A stretch of DNA of 64,000 bases. Source: an uncultured Rhodospirillales bacterium (lineage in GTDB: Bacteria; Pseudomonadota; Alphaproteobacteria; Azospirillales; Azospirillaceae). The notes below the pieces were generated by a model, which was not told the DNA's origin, made no database searches, and worked only from the letters and a program-made list of their open reading frames with translations. Of this stretch, positions 53,183 to 61,533 are shown piece by piece. Position numbers and translations under genes: made by a program. Location of the stretch: NCBI GenBank assembly GCA_903927615.1, contig CAIYNU010000094.1, positions 1 through 64,000 on the forward strand. Reading direction: 5' to 3'. Each line of letters begins with the position of its first letter. Position 1 is the first letter of the stretch.

Positions 53183-54898
53183 ATGAAGCGAAGGATGATG
53201 GGCAAGGTCATGCAGGCACTGTTGTCAGGACTGGTCATTCTGGTCGCGACGGCGATCGGGCTGACAGCGGGGACGGCCCAGGCCCAGGCCCAGGATAGCA
53301 ACCGTGGTGTTCAAAGGGTGCCGGCCGCGGCTCCGCCCACCGCGGCCCCGGCGGCGGCGGCAACCGAACACCGGGTCGCCCTGGTGATCGGCAACGGGGC
53401 CTACCGCAACGCCCCGGCCTTGACCAATCCGCCCAACGATGCCCGAACCATCGCCGACGTGTTACGCGGCGCCGGTTTCGAACTGGTCGGCGGCCAGGCA
53501 TTGCTTGACCTGGATCGCGCCGCCACCGAGAAAGCGATTCGGACCTTCGGCCAGCAATTGCGCGGCGGCTCGGTGGGCCTGTTCTATTATGCCGGCCACG
53601 GCCTCCAGATCTCCGGCGTTAATTACTTGGTGCCGGTCAGCGCCGAAATCAGCAGCGAAGCCGACGTGAAGTACGAACTGGTCGACCTGAATTTTGTCCT
53701 CGACGAAATGGTGAATGCCGGCAACCGCTTGAACATGATTCTGCTGGATGCCTGCCGGAACAACCCGTTTGGCGGTCGCGGCATGCGCTCGGCCGGGGGC
53801 GGTCTGGCCCAAATGCAAGCACCCAGCGGCACCATGATCAGTTACGCCACCCAACCGGGCAACGTCGCTGCCGACGGCAGCGGCGGCAACAGTCCCTACA
53901 CCGCGGCGCTCGCCGAGTCGATCCGGACGCCGGGACGGAACGTGTTCGAAGTCTTCAACTCGGTGGGCCTCACCGTCAAAAAGCGGACCGGCGACGTCCA
54001 ACAGCCATGGCTCTCGGCCTCCCCCATCGAAGGCCAGTTTTATTTCATTCCCGCCAGTGCGCCCGTTCCCGACGCGTCAACGCCCGCCGCGACGAATCCG
54101 GCACCCGCCCAACCTCCGGCCTATAGTTCGCAGTCGGGCGATAAAGAAGCCCTCTACTGGCGGTCCATCAAGGACTCCAACAATCCGGCCTTCTACCAGG
54201 CCTATCTGGATCAGTTTCCAACCGGTGTCTTTGCCGGTCTGGCGCGTGCCAAGATGGCGGCCATCACCCCACCGCCGCCGGTTGCCCCGGCACCGTCGAT
54301 CCGTTCGACCCCCTCGCCCTCCCTCTCCCCGCCAACCTCCGCCGCCTTCGATCCCGAAACCGTGCCCTACCTTCCGGAGCACCAGCGAAGCGCGCTCCGC
54401 AAGTACCAGGCCGGGCCGCTACCCAAGGCGCTGGCCATCAGCAGTCAGGGGCATTTCGCCTACTACATCAACAACAGCGGCGAACTGACCGAAGGTGAAG
54501 TCCGCAGGCGGGCGCTGGAACGGTGCCAGTTCGCCAACGGTGCCCCGTGCGTGCTCTATTCAGTGAACGGGACCGTACTTCAACCTGATCCGCACGCCTT
54601 GACGCCGACCCCGGTCTACATCAAAGGAAGCGGGCATTTCGACCCGGCCGCCGTGCCCTTCGTGTCCCAAAGTGCCCGCGAAACCAAAATGGTCAATTTC
54701 GGAACCGCCCGCAAACACAAGGTGCTGGCGATTCACCCGTCGGGGGCCTGGGCCTGGTCGGTCGGCCAGGACTCGGTGGACGCCGCGACCGAAACCGCCA
54801 TGACCAACTGCACCAAGTTTGAGGAAAAGGGCTGCATGATCTATGCGGTGGATGATGATGTGGTGATGGATCGCACCGGCAGCGGCACCCGGCGTTAA
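53183..54898 (+). CDS. Exported caspase-family (C14) peptidase with duplicated C-terminal domain
   Basis: 571 residues from the ATG at 53183; ATGs 4 and 5 codons downstream are close alternatives. A signal peptide (ALLSGLVILVATAIGLTAG then TAQAQA) is followed by a Pro/Ala linker. The caspase-like domain begins HRVALVIGNGAYRNAPAL, with the His-Cys dyad at H139 (FYYAGHGLQ) and C191 (LLDACRNNPF). After about residue 310, a Pro-rich linker leads to a helical repeat-like part (YWRSIKDSNNPAFYQAYLDQFP) and then two similar modules of about 80 residues, starting DPETVPYLP and DPAAVPFVS, each with paired cysteines (CQFANGAPCVLY, CTKFEEKGCMIY). It diverges from the C1 peptidase gene. Confidence 0.85.
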   Translation: MKRRMMGKVMQALLSGLVILVATAIGLTAGTAQAQAQDSNRGVQRVPAAAPPTAAPAAAATEHRVALVIGNGAYRNAPALTNPPNDARTIADVLRGAGFELVGGQALLDLDRAATEKAIRTFGQQLRGGSVGLFYYAGHGLQISGVNYLVPVSAEISSEADVKYELVDLNFVLDEMVNAGNRLNMILLDACRNNPFGGRGMRSAGGGLAQMQAPSGTMISYATQPGNVAADGSGGNSPYTAALAESIRTPGRNVFEVFNSVGLTVKKRTGDVQQPWLSASPIEGQFYFIPASAPVPDASTPAATNPAPAQPPAYSSQSGDKEALYWRSIKDSNNPAFYQAYLDQFPTGVFAGLARAKMAAITPPPPVAPAPSIRSTPSPSLSPPTSAAFDPETVPYLPEHQRSALRKYQAGPLPKALAISSQGHFAYYINNSGELTEGEVRRRALERCQFANGAPCVLYSVNGTVLQPDPHALTPTPVYIKGSGHFDPAAVPFVSQSARETKMVNFGTARKHKVLAIHPSGAWAWSVGQDSVDAATETAMTNCTKFEEKGCMIYAVDDDVVMDRTGSGTRR

Positions 54899-54926
54899 AC
54901 CCACGGCAAGGCCCCTCGGTTTGATC

Positions 54927-54977
54927 GGAGCGCGGGCGAGACGCCCGCCCCTGTCGGAGCGCGGGCGTCTCGCCCGC
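54927..54977. repeat. Two REP-like palindromic repeats, second locus
   Basis: 54927-54948 and 54956-54977 carry the 22-base GGAGC-headed unit also seen at 17386-17444. In the first copy the core is reversed (GCGGGCGAGACGCCCGC, the reverse complement of GCGGGCGTCTCGCCCGC). GGCCGGGACGGCCGC follows. The array lies between the caspase gene and dnaQ, which converge, and may also serve as a bidirectional stop. Confidence 0.75.
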
Positions 54978-55036
54978 TCCTTTTGCGGCCGGGACGGCCG
55001 CGGTCCGGACTCTGCAACCGGTTCGGAACCCGCTCT

Positions 55037-55702
55037 CTAGCCCATCGTCCACACCGGGTTCTTCAACTGGCCCAACAGGGCTTGGTGAGCGGCCTGCTCC
55101 TCGGGACTTGGCGCATGGGGCCGGGGGACCCGGGGCGTGCGGTGTCGGGTCGGCGCGGCGGTGGGGGCGGTGGCCAGGGTGAAGCCGGTTTGCCGGCCCC
55201 CCAACAGCTCCAGGTAGACTTCGGCCAGCAGCGTCGAGTCGAGCAACGCGCCGTGCAGGGTGCGGCTGGAATTGTCGATCCCAAAGCGTTTGCACAGCGC
55301 GTCCAGGCTGGCCGGGGAACCGGGAAAACGCTGCCGCGCCAGTTGAACGGTATCGATGGCCCGCGACGCGGCCAGGGCCGGTAGCCCGAGTCGCTTGAGT
55401 TCGGCATTCAGAAACGCCATGTCGAAGCTGGCATTATGCGCCACCAGGGGAGCGTCGCCCAGAAACTCCAGAACGGCCCCGACCACCTCGCCGAACACCG
55501 GAAATTTGGCCAGGAACTCGGTGGTCAGGCCATGCACCCGCACCGCGTCCTCGGGAACGTCGCGCTCGGGGTTGAGGTACCATTGCTTCTGTTGGCCGGT
55601 GGGCAGGTGATTGACCAGCTCGACACAGGCGATTTCCACGATGCGATGACCGTCCTGGGGCTTGAAGCCCGTGGTCTCGGTATCCAGAACAACTTCGCGC
55701 AT
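55037..55702 (-). CDS. dnaQ: DNA polymerase III epsilon subunit (proofreading exonuclease)
   Basis: 221 residues from the ATG ending at 55702 (GAGG upstream); the frame extends far upstream through coaE on the other frame, which is a shadow. 3-prime to 5-prime exonuclease. Motif Exo I VLDTETTG with D7 and E9, Exo II HNASFDMAFLNAEL, and Exo III HGALLDSTLLAEVYLEL. A short Pro/Ala-rich linker and a C-terminal helix for the alpha subunit follow. Last gene of the mutL-coaE-dnaQ run. Confidence 0.93.
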   Translation of the reverse strand: MREVVLDTETTGFKPQDGHRIVEIACVELVNHLPTGQQKQWYLNPERDVPEDAVRVHGLTTEFLAKFPVFGEVVGAVLEFLGDAPLVAHNASFDMAFLNAELKRLGLPALAASRAIDTVQLARQRFPGSPASLDALCKRFGIDNSSRTLHGALLDSTLLAEVYLELLGGRQTGFTLATAPTAAPTRHRTPRVPRPHAPSPEEQAAHQALLGQLKNPVWTMG

Positions 55703-55716
55703 GAACGGACAGCCTC

Positions 55717-56358
55717 TCATCGGTGTAAGGGTGGCCGGCGCCGGCCGGGCCAGTGGGCACCCCGGCGCACCGCCAGGATGCTGACGATCCGGGCGATCTG
55801 GCGCAAGGCGTGGGCCTTGCCGATCCCGGTCCGGACCACGAAATCGGCCTGCCGACGCTTGAGGACATCGGGAAGCTGCCGCTCCAGAATGCCATCCAGT
55901 TTGCCCGCGGTCATGCCGGGACGGGCCAGCACCCGGGCGCGCTGGACGAACACCGGGGCCGAAACCACCACGGTGGCGTCGACCCGGCGGGTGCCGTTGG
56001 TCTCGAACAGCAGCGGCACGTCGAGCGCCACCACCCGGTTCCGACGACGGGCCGCGGTGGCCAGAAAGCGCCGTTCGGCCTGCCGCACCAGCGGGTGCAA
56101 GATTCGTTCCAGGCACGCCAGCGCCGCCGGGTCCCGAAACACCCGGGCCCCCAGCAGGCGGCGATCGATGCCGCCGTCGGCGCCCACCACCCCGGGACCG
56201 AAGGCGGCCCGCACCGCCGCCACCGCCCCGCCCCCGGCTCCCAGCAGCCGATGTACGGTCCGGTCGGCGTCGTGGACCGGCACACCCAGCCGGCGCAACA
56301 TGCCCGCGGCGGTGGTCTTGCCCATGCCGATGGAGCCGGTGAGACCAAAGATGACCAC
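55717..56358 (-). CDS. coaE: Dephospho-CoA kinase
   Basis: 213 residues from the GTG ending at 56358 (AAAAGGACG upstream); a GTG ending at 56385 is possible. Final step of CoA synthesis. The P-loop GLTGSIGMGKT is near residue 4-14; DADRTVHRLL, DRRLLGARVFRDPAALACLERILHP and DVPLLFETN follow. The C-terminus is Arg-rich (RRGAHWPGRRRPP). It lies between mutL and dnaQ in the same direction, with 14 bases before dnaQ. Confidence 0.9.
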   Translation of the reverse strand: MVIFGLTGSIGMGKTTAAGMLRRLGVPVHDADRTVHRLLGAGGGAVAAVRAAFGPGVVGADGGIDRRLLGARVFRDPAALACLERILHPLVRQAERRFLATAARRRNRVVALDVPLLFETNGTRRVDATVVVSAPVFVQRARVLARPGMTAGKLDGILERQLPDVLKRRQADFVVRTGIGKAHALRQIARIVSILAVRRGAHWPGRRRPPLHR

Positions 56359-56390
56359 TGCCGCCGCGTCCTTTTCTGTGATCACGCACT

Positions 56391-58259
56391 TTACCGGCGT
56401 TCGAACAAACGTTCGAGATCGGCGCGCTTGAGTTCCACATAAGCCGGGCGGCCGTGGCTGCACTGGCCGCTCTGGGGCACGGCTTCCATCTGGCGCAACA
56501 GGGCATTCATCTCCTCGATGGTCAGGCTCCGCCCGGCCCGCACCGAACCGTGGCAGGCCAGCGAGGCACACACCGCCTGGAGTCGATCCACCAGCGCCGG
56601 GGCCTGATCCAACTCGGCCAACTGGTCCGCCAGATCGCGCACCAACACCGACAGGTCGGCATGCCCCAACAGGGCCGGAACCTCGCGCACCAACACCGCG
56701 CCGCTGCCGAAGGACTCCAGGACCAGCCCGAGCCGCGCCAGCGCCCCGGCCTCCGCCACCAGCCGGCGCACGGCGGGGCCGCCCAACTCCACCACCTCGG
56801 GGATCAGCAGCCCCTGGCTGGGCAGCCGCGCATCCGGCCCGGGGGCGATCAGCGCAGCCTTGAACCGCTCATACACCAGCCGCTCGTGGGCAGCGTGCTG
56901 GTCGACCAGGATTAGCCCATCAGCGGTCTCGGCAAGGATGTAGGTCTTGTGAATCTGCGCCCGCGCCACCCCCAGCGGATAGGCGGCCGGCATGGCCGCG
57001 CCCACCGCCGCCACCGCCTCCACCGCCGGACGACCCGACGGCGCGGCATCCAAACCCGGCAAGGCCGCCGAGCCCAGCGGTCCCTGCCAAACCGTGGCCC
57101 GCTCGGCCAGCGCCGGCGACGGCCGGGCGGGCGGGTGATGGGAAAACGGTGTCGAGCCCAAGGATTGAGGTGCCGAAGAGGCCGGCGCCGAGGCGCCGGA
57201 CGGTGAGAACGCGGCGACGGCGGCGGCGGTGCCGGTGGCGGATGCCCGATGACCGGCCCCGGCCAGGGCCTGACGAAGGGCCGAAACCATCAAGCCGCGC
57301 ACCGCCTGGGCGTCACGGAACCGAACCTCGATCTTGGCGGGGTGAACATTGACATCCACCTCGGCCCCGGGCAGCGCCAGGAACAGCGCCAGCATCGGAT
57401 GGCGGTCGCGCGGCATCAGGTCGCCATAGGCGCCGCGCACCGCACCGAACAGCAGCTTGTCGCGCACCGGCCGGCCGTTGACATACAGGTATTGTTCGCG
57501 GCTGGTCGGACGATGCAGGGTCGGCAAACCGGCAAAGCCCGACAGCGCCAGGTCGCCCCGGCTTGCCGCCACCGCCACGGCGTTGTCGCCGAAGTCCCGG
57601 CCCAGCACCGCGGCCAAACGGGCCAACCGAGCCTGGTCACCGCTGCCCTGGCCCGAGGGAAAACGCAACAGCGGCCGGGCGTTGTCCCCGCCGACGGTCA
57701 GGGTAAACCCAATGCCGGGATGGGCCATGGCCAGGCGCTGGATGACATCCTCGATATGCTCCAATTCGGTGCGCGGCGCCTTGAGGAACTTCAGGCGGGC
57801 CGGAACCGCATAAAACAGGTCCCGGACCTCGATGCGCGTCCCCGGCGGATGGGCGGCGGGCACCACCGGCCCCACCACGCCGCCCTCGACGGTGATCGAC
57901 CAGGCATCCGCGGCGCCGCGCACCCGGCTGGTCAGCATCAGCCGGCTGACCGCCCCGATGGACGGCAAGGCCTCGCCGCGAAACCCCAGAGTGGCCACCG
58001 CCATCAGGTCGTCACCGGGCAGCTTGGAGGTGGCATGGCGCTCCACCGCCAGCGGCAACTCGTCCGGCGCCAGGCCGCAGCCATCGTCCACCACCGTGAG
58101 CACGGCCCGGCCACCGTCCCGCACCCCAATGTCGATACGGCCGGCTCCGGCGTCGATGGCGTTCTCCACCAGTTCCTTGACCGCCGCGGCGGGACGCTCC
58201 ACCACCTCGCCGGCGGCGATCTGGTTGATCAGCGTCTCGGGCAGTCGACGGATGGCCAC
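56391..58259 (-). CDS. mutL: DNA mismatch repair protein MutL
   Basis: 622 residues, usual length. The GHKL ATPase N-terminal domain has [37 protein letters not shown] and [13 protein letters not shown]. Residues from about 215 form the second domain with the DNA-binding part; a Pro/Ala-rich linker (about 350-420) is followed by the dimerisation domain ([21 protein letters not shown]). No endonuclease motif DQHAxxERx4E in the form of catalytic MutL could be established beyond [12 protein letters not shown], which does fit; the CPHGRP-like site reads [10 protein letters not shown]. coaE follows 32 bases downstream. Confidence 0.95.
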   Translation of the reverse strand: MAIRRLPETLINQIAAGEVVERPAAAVKELVENAIDAGAGRIDIGVRDGGRAVLTVVDDGCGLAPDELPLAVERHATSKLPGDDLMAVATLGFRGEALPSIGAVSRLMLTSRVRGAADAWSITVEGGVVGPVVPAAHPPGTRIEVRDLFYAVPARLKFLKAPRTELEHIEDVIQRLAMAHPGIGFTLTVGGDNARPLLRFPSGQGSGDQARLARLAAVLGRDFGDNAVAVAASRGDLALSGFAGLPTLHRPTSREQYLYVNGRPVRDKLLFGAVRGAYGDLMPRDRHPMLALFLALPGAEVDVNVHPAKIEVRFRDAQAVRGLMVSALRQALAGAGHRASATGTAAAVAAFSPSGASAPASSAPQSLGSTPFSHHPPARPSPALAERATVWQGPLGSAALPGLDAAPSGRPAVEAVAAVGAAMPAAYPLGVARAQIHKTYILAETADGLILVDQHAAHERLVYERFKAALIAPGPDARLPSQGLLIPEVVELGGPAVRRLVAEAGALARLGLVLESFGSGAVLVREVPALLGHADLSVLVRDLADQLAELDQAPALVDRLQAVCASLACHGSVRAGRSLTIEEMNALLRQMEAVPQSGQCSHGRPAYVELKRADLERLFERR

Positions 58260-58284
58260 GAACGAACCTACCCTTCATGCGTCT

Positions 58285-59943
58285 TCAGACGCCGGTCTCG
58301 CCCGCCGCCATCCGTTCGCGCAGCCAGCGCACCTGGCCGGCGGTGGACGAGTCATGATCGGGGGTCGGGCCGGTGGTCAACTCCGGCAGCAAGGCCCGCG
58401 CCAGTGTCTTGCCCAGTTCCACCCCCCACTGATCAAAGGAATTGATGTTCCAGATCGCCCCCTGAACGAACACCTTGTGCTCATAAAGCGCGACCAGCGC
58501 GCCCAGCGTATAGGGATCCAGCTTGCGGTACAGCAGGGTGTTGCTCGGCCGGTTGCCTGGGAACACCTTGTGGGGCAACAGCAACGCCGCCACCTCGGGC
58601 GGTGTCCCCGCCGCCGCCAGTTCGGCTGCGGCTTCCTCGGCGGTGCGGCCGCGCATCAGGGCCTCGGTCTGGGCCAGGCAATTGGCCAGCAGGATCCGGT
58701 GGTGATGGCCGATCGGGGTATGGCTTTCCGCCGCGACCAGAAAATCGGCCGGGATCACCTGAGTCCCCTGGTGCAACAACTGAAAGAACGAATGCTGGCA
58801 ATTGGTGCCCGGTTCGCCGAACAGCACCGGTGCGGTGGCGTAGTCCACCGGCCGACCGTCGCGGTCCACCGACTTGCCGTTGCTTTCCATCTCCAATTGC
58901 TGAAGGTAAGCGGGCAGCCGGTGCAAATATTGGTCATAAGGCACCACCGCGTGGGCGCCGGCCTGCCAGAAATTGATGTACCAGACTCCCAACAGCCCCA
59001 GCAGCACCGGCAGATTGGAGTCCAGCGACGCGGTGCGAAAATGCTCGTCCATGGCGAAAGCGCCGGCGAGAACCTCGTCAAAACGATCCATGCCGACAGC
59101 GAGCGCCACCGGCAACCCTACCGCCGACCACAGGCTGAACCGGCCCCCGACCCAATCCCAGAAGCTGAAGGTCGTCTCCGGCCCAATGCCGAAGGCTTGC
59201 ACCGCCGCCTGGTTGGTGGAGACCGCGACGAAATGCCGGGCAATATCGGCCTCGCGGCCCCCTTCACGCAAAAACCAGTCCCGGGCGCTCCGGGCATTGG
59301 TCATGGTTTCTTCGGTGGTGAAGGTCTTGGAGGTAATAATGAACAGGGTATTCTCGGGGTCCAGCCAGTCGAGGGCGTCGTATAGGTGGCTGCCGTCGAC
59401 ATTGGAGACATAGCGAACCCGAATATTCGGATTGTGGTAAGGACGCAGGGCCTCGGAAACCATCAGCGGCCCCAGATCCGAGCCGCCGATGCCGATATTG
59501 ACCACGTCCTTGAACGGACGCCCGGTGTGACCGGTAATGGCACCGAAATGGACCCCATCCACGAATCGGCTCATCCGGCGGGCGACATTGCGGACTTCGG
59601 GCATCACGTCAAGCCCGTCCAGCCGCGCCGGCCGGTCGCTTCGGTTGCGAAGCGCCGTGTGCAGCACCGCCCGATCTTCGGTCCGGTTGAGCCGTTGACC
59701 GGAAAACAGGTCGTCACGCCACGACTCGAGGTCGCACTCCCGGGCCAACGCCATCAACAGGCCCAGCGTCTCGTCGGTCACGCGGTTCTTGGAGTAATCC
59801 AAAAGAATGCCGCACGCCTCGGCGGTGTATCGTGGAAAACGGCCCGAGTCGCCAGCGAACAGCGCCCGCAGGGAGACGCCGGCCATCTGCTGGCGGTGCC
59901 GGACCAGTTCGAACCAGGCGGAACTTTCAGTCAGACGGGACAT
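58285..59943 (-). CDS. pgi: Glucose-6-phosphate isomerase
   Basis: 552 residues from the ATG ending at 59943 (GAGG at 8 bases). Interconverts glucose- and fructose-6-phosphate. Sugar-phosphate binding motifs include NIGIGGSDLGPLM, ITSKTFTTEETMTNA, FSFWDWVGGRFSLWSAVGLP and the Glu/His/Lys active site parts (MESNGKSVD, GTNCQHSFFQLLHQGTQVIPADF). QWGVELGK is the C-terminal signature. It lies between mutL and a flavoprotein gene, same direction. Feeds the hexose phosphate used by manB and galU. Confidence 0.95.
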   Translation of the reverse strand: MSRLTESSAWFELVRHRQQMAGVSLRALFAGDSGRFPRYTAEACGILLDYSKNRVTDETLGLLMALARECDLESWRDDLFSGQRLNRTEDRAVLHTALRNRSDRPARLDGLDVMPEVRNVARRMSRFVDGVHFGAITGHTGRPFKDVVNIGIGGSDLGPLMVSEALRPYHNPNIRVRYVSNVDGSHLYDALDWLDPENTLFIITSKTFTTEETMTNARSARDWFLREGGREADIARHFVAVSTNQAAVQAFGIGPETTFSFWDWVGGRFSLWSAVGLPVALAVGMDRFDEVLAGAFAMDEHFRTASLDSNLPVLLGLLGVWYINFWQAGAHAVVPYDQYLHRLPAYLQQLEMESNGKSVDRDGRPVDYATAPVLFGEPGTNCQHSFFQLLHQGTQVIPADFLVAAESHTPIGHHHRILLANCLAQTEALMRGRTAEEAAAELAAAGTPPEVAALLLPHKVFPGNRPSNTLLYRKLDPYTLGALVALYEHKVFVQGAIWNINSFDQWGVELGKTLARALLPELTTGPTPDHDSSTAGQVRWLRERMAAGETGV

Positions 59944-59977
59944 CGCGGTGCCTCTTCTTGGCCAAAATGTGCGAATC

Positions 59978-61006
59978 TCAGGACTGAGCCGAGCCGGGGA
60001 CCCCCTTGGTCGTCGAATACTCGAAATGCATGACCTCGTCGGGATAGACCAGCGGGCGAATGGCATGGGCCGCCTGGGCCGCCTCGGCAAAACCGGACAG
60101 GATCAACTTGAGCTTGCCGGGATAGGTGGCTATGTCGCCAATGGCGAATAGGCCGGGGCGGTTGGTGGCGGCAGTCGCGGGATTGACCCGGATATGATTG
60201 CGCTCCAGCTCCAGGCCCCACTCGGCAATCGGCCCCAGCGACATGGACAGACCAAAGAACGCCAGCAAGGTGTCGGCAGTCAACCGCCGCTCCTCCCCGT
60301 CCAGCGTCGCCACCCGAACCGCCTCCAACTGGCCGTCAGCGCCCTCCAGGCCACTGAGCTGGTAGGGCACCACCAGCTCGATGCGTCCGGCCCTGGCCAA
60401 CGCATCCAGCCGGGCCGCGCTTTCCGGAGCCGCCCGGAATTTGGGGCGGCGATGAACCACCATGATCCGCTCGGCGACATCCACCAGGGACAGCGCCCAA
60501 TCCACCGCGGAATCGCCGCCGCCGGCAATCACCACCCGGCGGCCGGCGAAGTCCTGGCGGCGCCGGACCAGATAAAACACCGACTTGCCCTCATAGTGCT
60601 CCAGCCCGGCCAGGGGCGGCCGGTTGGGGCCAAAGGCGCCGCTGCCGGCGGCGATGATCACCGCCCGGGCGTCGATCCGCGTCCCCGCCGAGGTCTCGAC
60701 CAGCCAGCGGCCGTCGGCCCCAGGCTCAAGCCGGGTCACCGCCTGACCGAAATGATAGGTCGGCGCAAACGGCGCGGCTTGCTCCCCCAACCGTTCGATT
60801 AACGCGGTCGCGGTGATGGATGGGCAACCGGGAATATCGTAGATCGGCTTTTCTGGGTACAAAGCCGAGCATTGCCCCCCCGCAGCCTCCAGCGTATCCA
60901 CGACATGACAGGACATGCGCAGCATGCCGCATTCGAAAATGGCGAACAGACCGACCGGACCGGCACCAATAATCGCAACATCGGTGCGCTGGCAGGAAGC
61001 CGACAT
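59978..61006 (-). CDS. Ferredoxin-NADP reductase (thioredoxin-reductase-like type)
   Basis: 342 residues from the ATG ending at 61006 (GGAG at 6 bases). FAD site VAIIGAGPVGLFAIFECGML (about 10-29); NADP site VVIAGGGDSAVDWALSL; late FAD motif LFAIGDIATYPGKLKLI. It lacks the CxxC of true thioredoxin reductase, so it belongs to the TrxR-like FNR group (YumC type) known from phototrophs and Firmicutes. The C-terminal tail (HFEYSTTKGVPGS) is typical of this group. A diazotroph with NifA needs reduced ferredoxin, though this enzyme is also general. Confidence 0.88.
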   Translation of the reverse strand: MSASCQRTDVAIIGAGPVGLFAIFECGMLRMSCHVVDTLEAAGGQCSALYPEKPIYDIPGCPSITATALIERLGEQAAPFAPTYHFGQAVTRLEPGADGRWLVETSAGTRIDARAVIIAAGSGAFGPNRPPLAGLEHYEGKSVFYLVRRRQDFAGRRVVIAGGGDSAVDWALSLVDVAERIMVVHRRPKFRAAPESAARLDALARAGRIELVVPYQLSGLEGADGQLEAVRVATLDGEERRLTADTLLAFFGLSMSLGPIAEWGLELERNHIRVNPATAATNRPGLFAIGDIATYPGKLKLILSGFAEAAQAAHAIRPLVYPDEVMHFEYSTTKGVPGSAQS

Positions 61007-61533
61007 GGTAACTCCAAAAAATCTGGACCCCACCGGCTGGGGCGCACCCCAGAATGTCCGCTTTCGCGCGACGGATCAACATTCTCGGGGCACACGGTTG
61101 ATGCATCGATTTTCGGTCTTGGGTGCCGAGCCTGCCTTGCCGGCCGGGTTCATTCGATTTTATCCGAGGATCGTGGCCTGCTTGGCGCAACCAGCCGCGG
61201 ACGACGGGTGAGAAAGTCGTGGTAGTCCCGTAGTCATTGACCTAAACCCCGATTTTTAGACCGATGGTGTATTGCCGAGTCGCGCTCCCATAAAGGGCGG
61301 AATGATCGGCGCATATGCCCCGAGCGGGCTTGGACCGCGCGATCGGGGGGCTCCCGAACGCCCGCGGATCGACCTTAACACCGGCGACAGCAACAGGACC
61401 GTCTGTTGTGGCGCGGGCGGCTCCGGTCTATACTATGTTACCGAACGGAATGTTACCGAACGGACAGTTACCCCTTCCCGTAGGGTCCGGCACATCAGCG
61501 CGAATTAGCATCACAAGCCCTGGAGTTTCACCT
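61007..61533. other. Intergenic region between divergent fpr-like and chemoreceptor genes
   Basis: About 530 bases. It contains a perfect 15-base tandem duplication at 61435-61464. No frame of normal composition is seen; upstream in-frame codons to the chemoreceptor at 61315-61533 are rejected in favour of the ATG at 61534 with GGAG. Confidence 0.5.
61435..61464. repeat. Perfect 15-base tandem duplication in the chemoreceptor leader
   Basis: atgttaccgaacgga occurs at 61435-61449 and again directly at 61450-61464, followed by a shorter echo (cagttacc). It lies about 70-100 bases before the chemoreceptor start. Possible regulator sites. Confidence 0.75.

Noticed and set aside
57249-59385. Long rightward frames opposite mutL and pgi
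   Set aside because: Shadows of two very well-supported genes.
61243-61275. Sigma-28-type promoter for the chemoreceptor
   Set aside because: TAAACCCC and CCGATGG resemble the boxes but the spacing is about two bases short and the distance to the gene is large.
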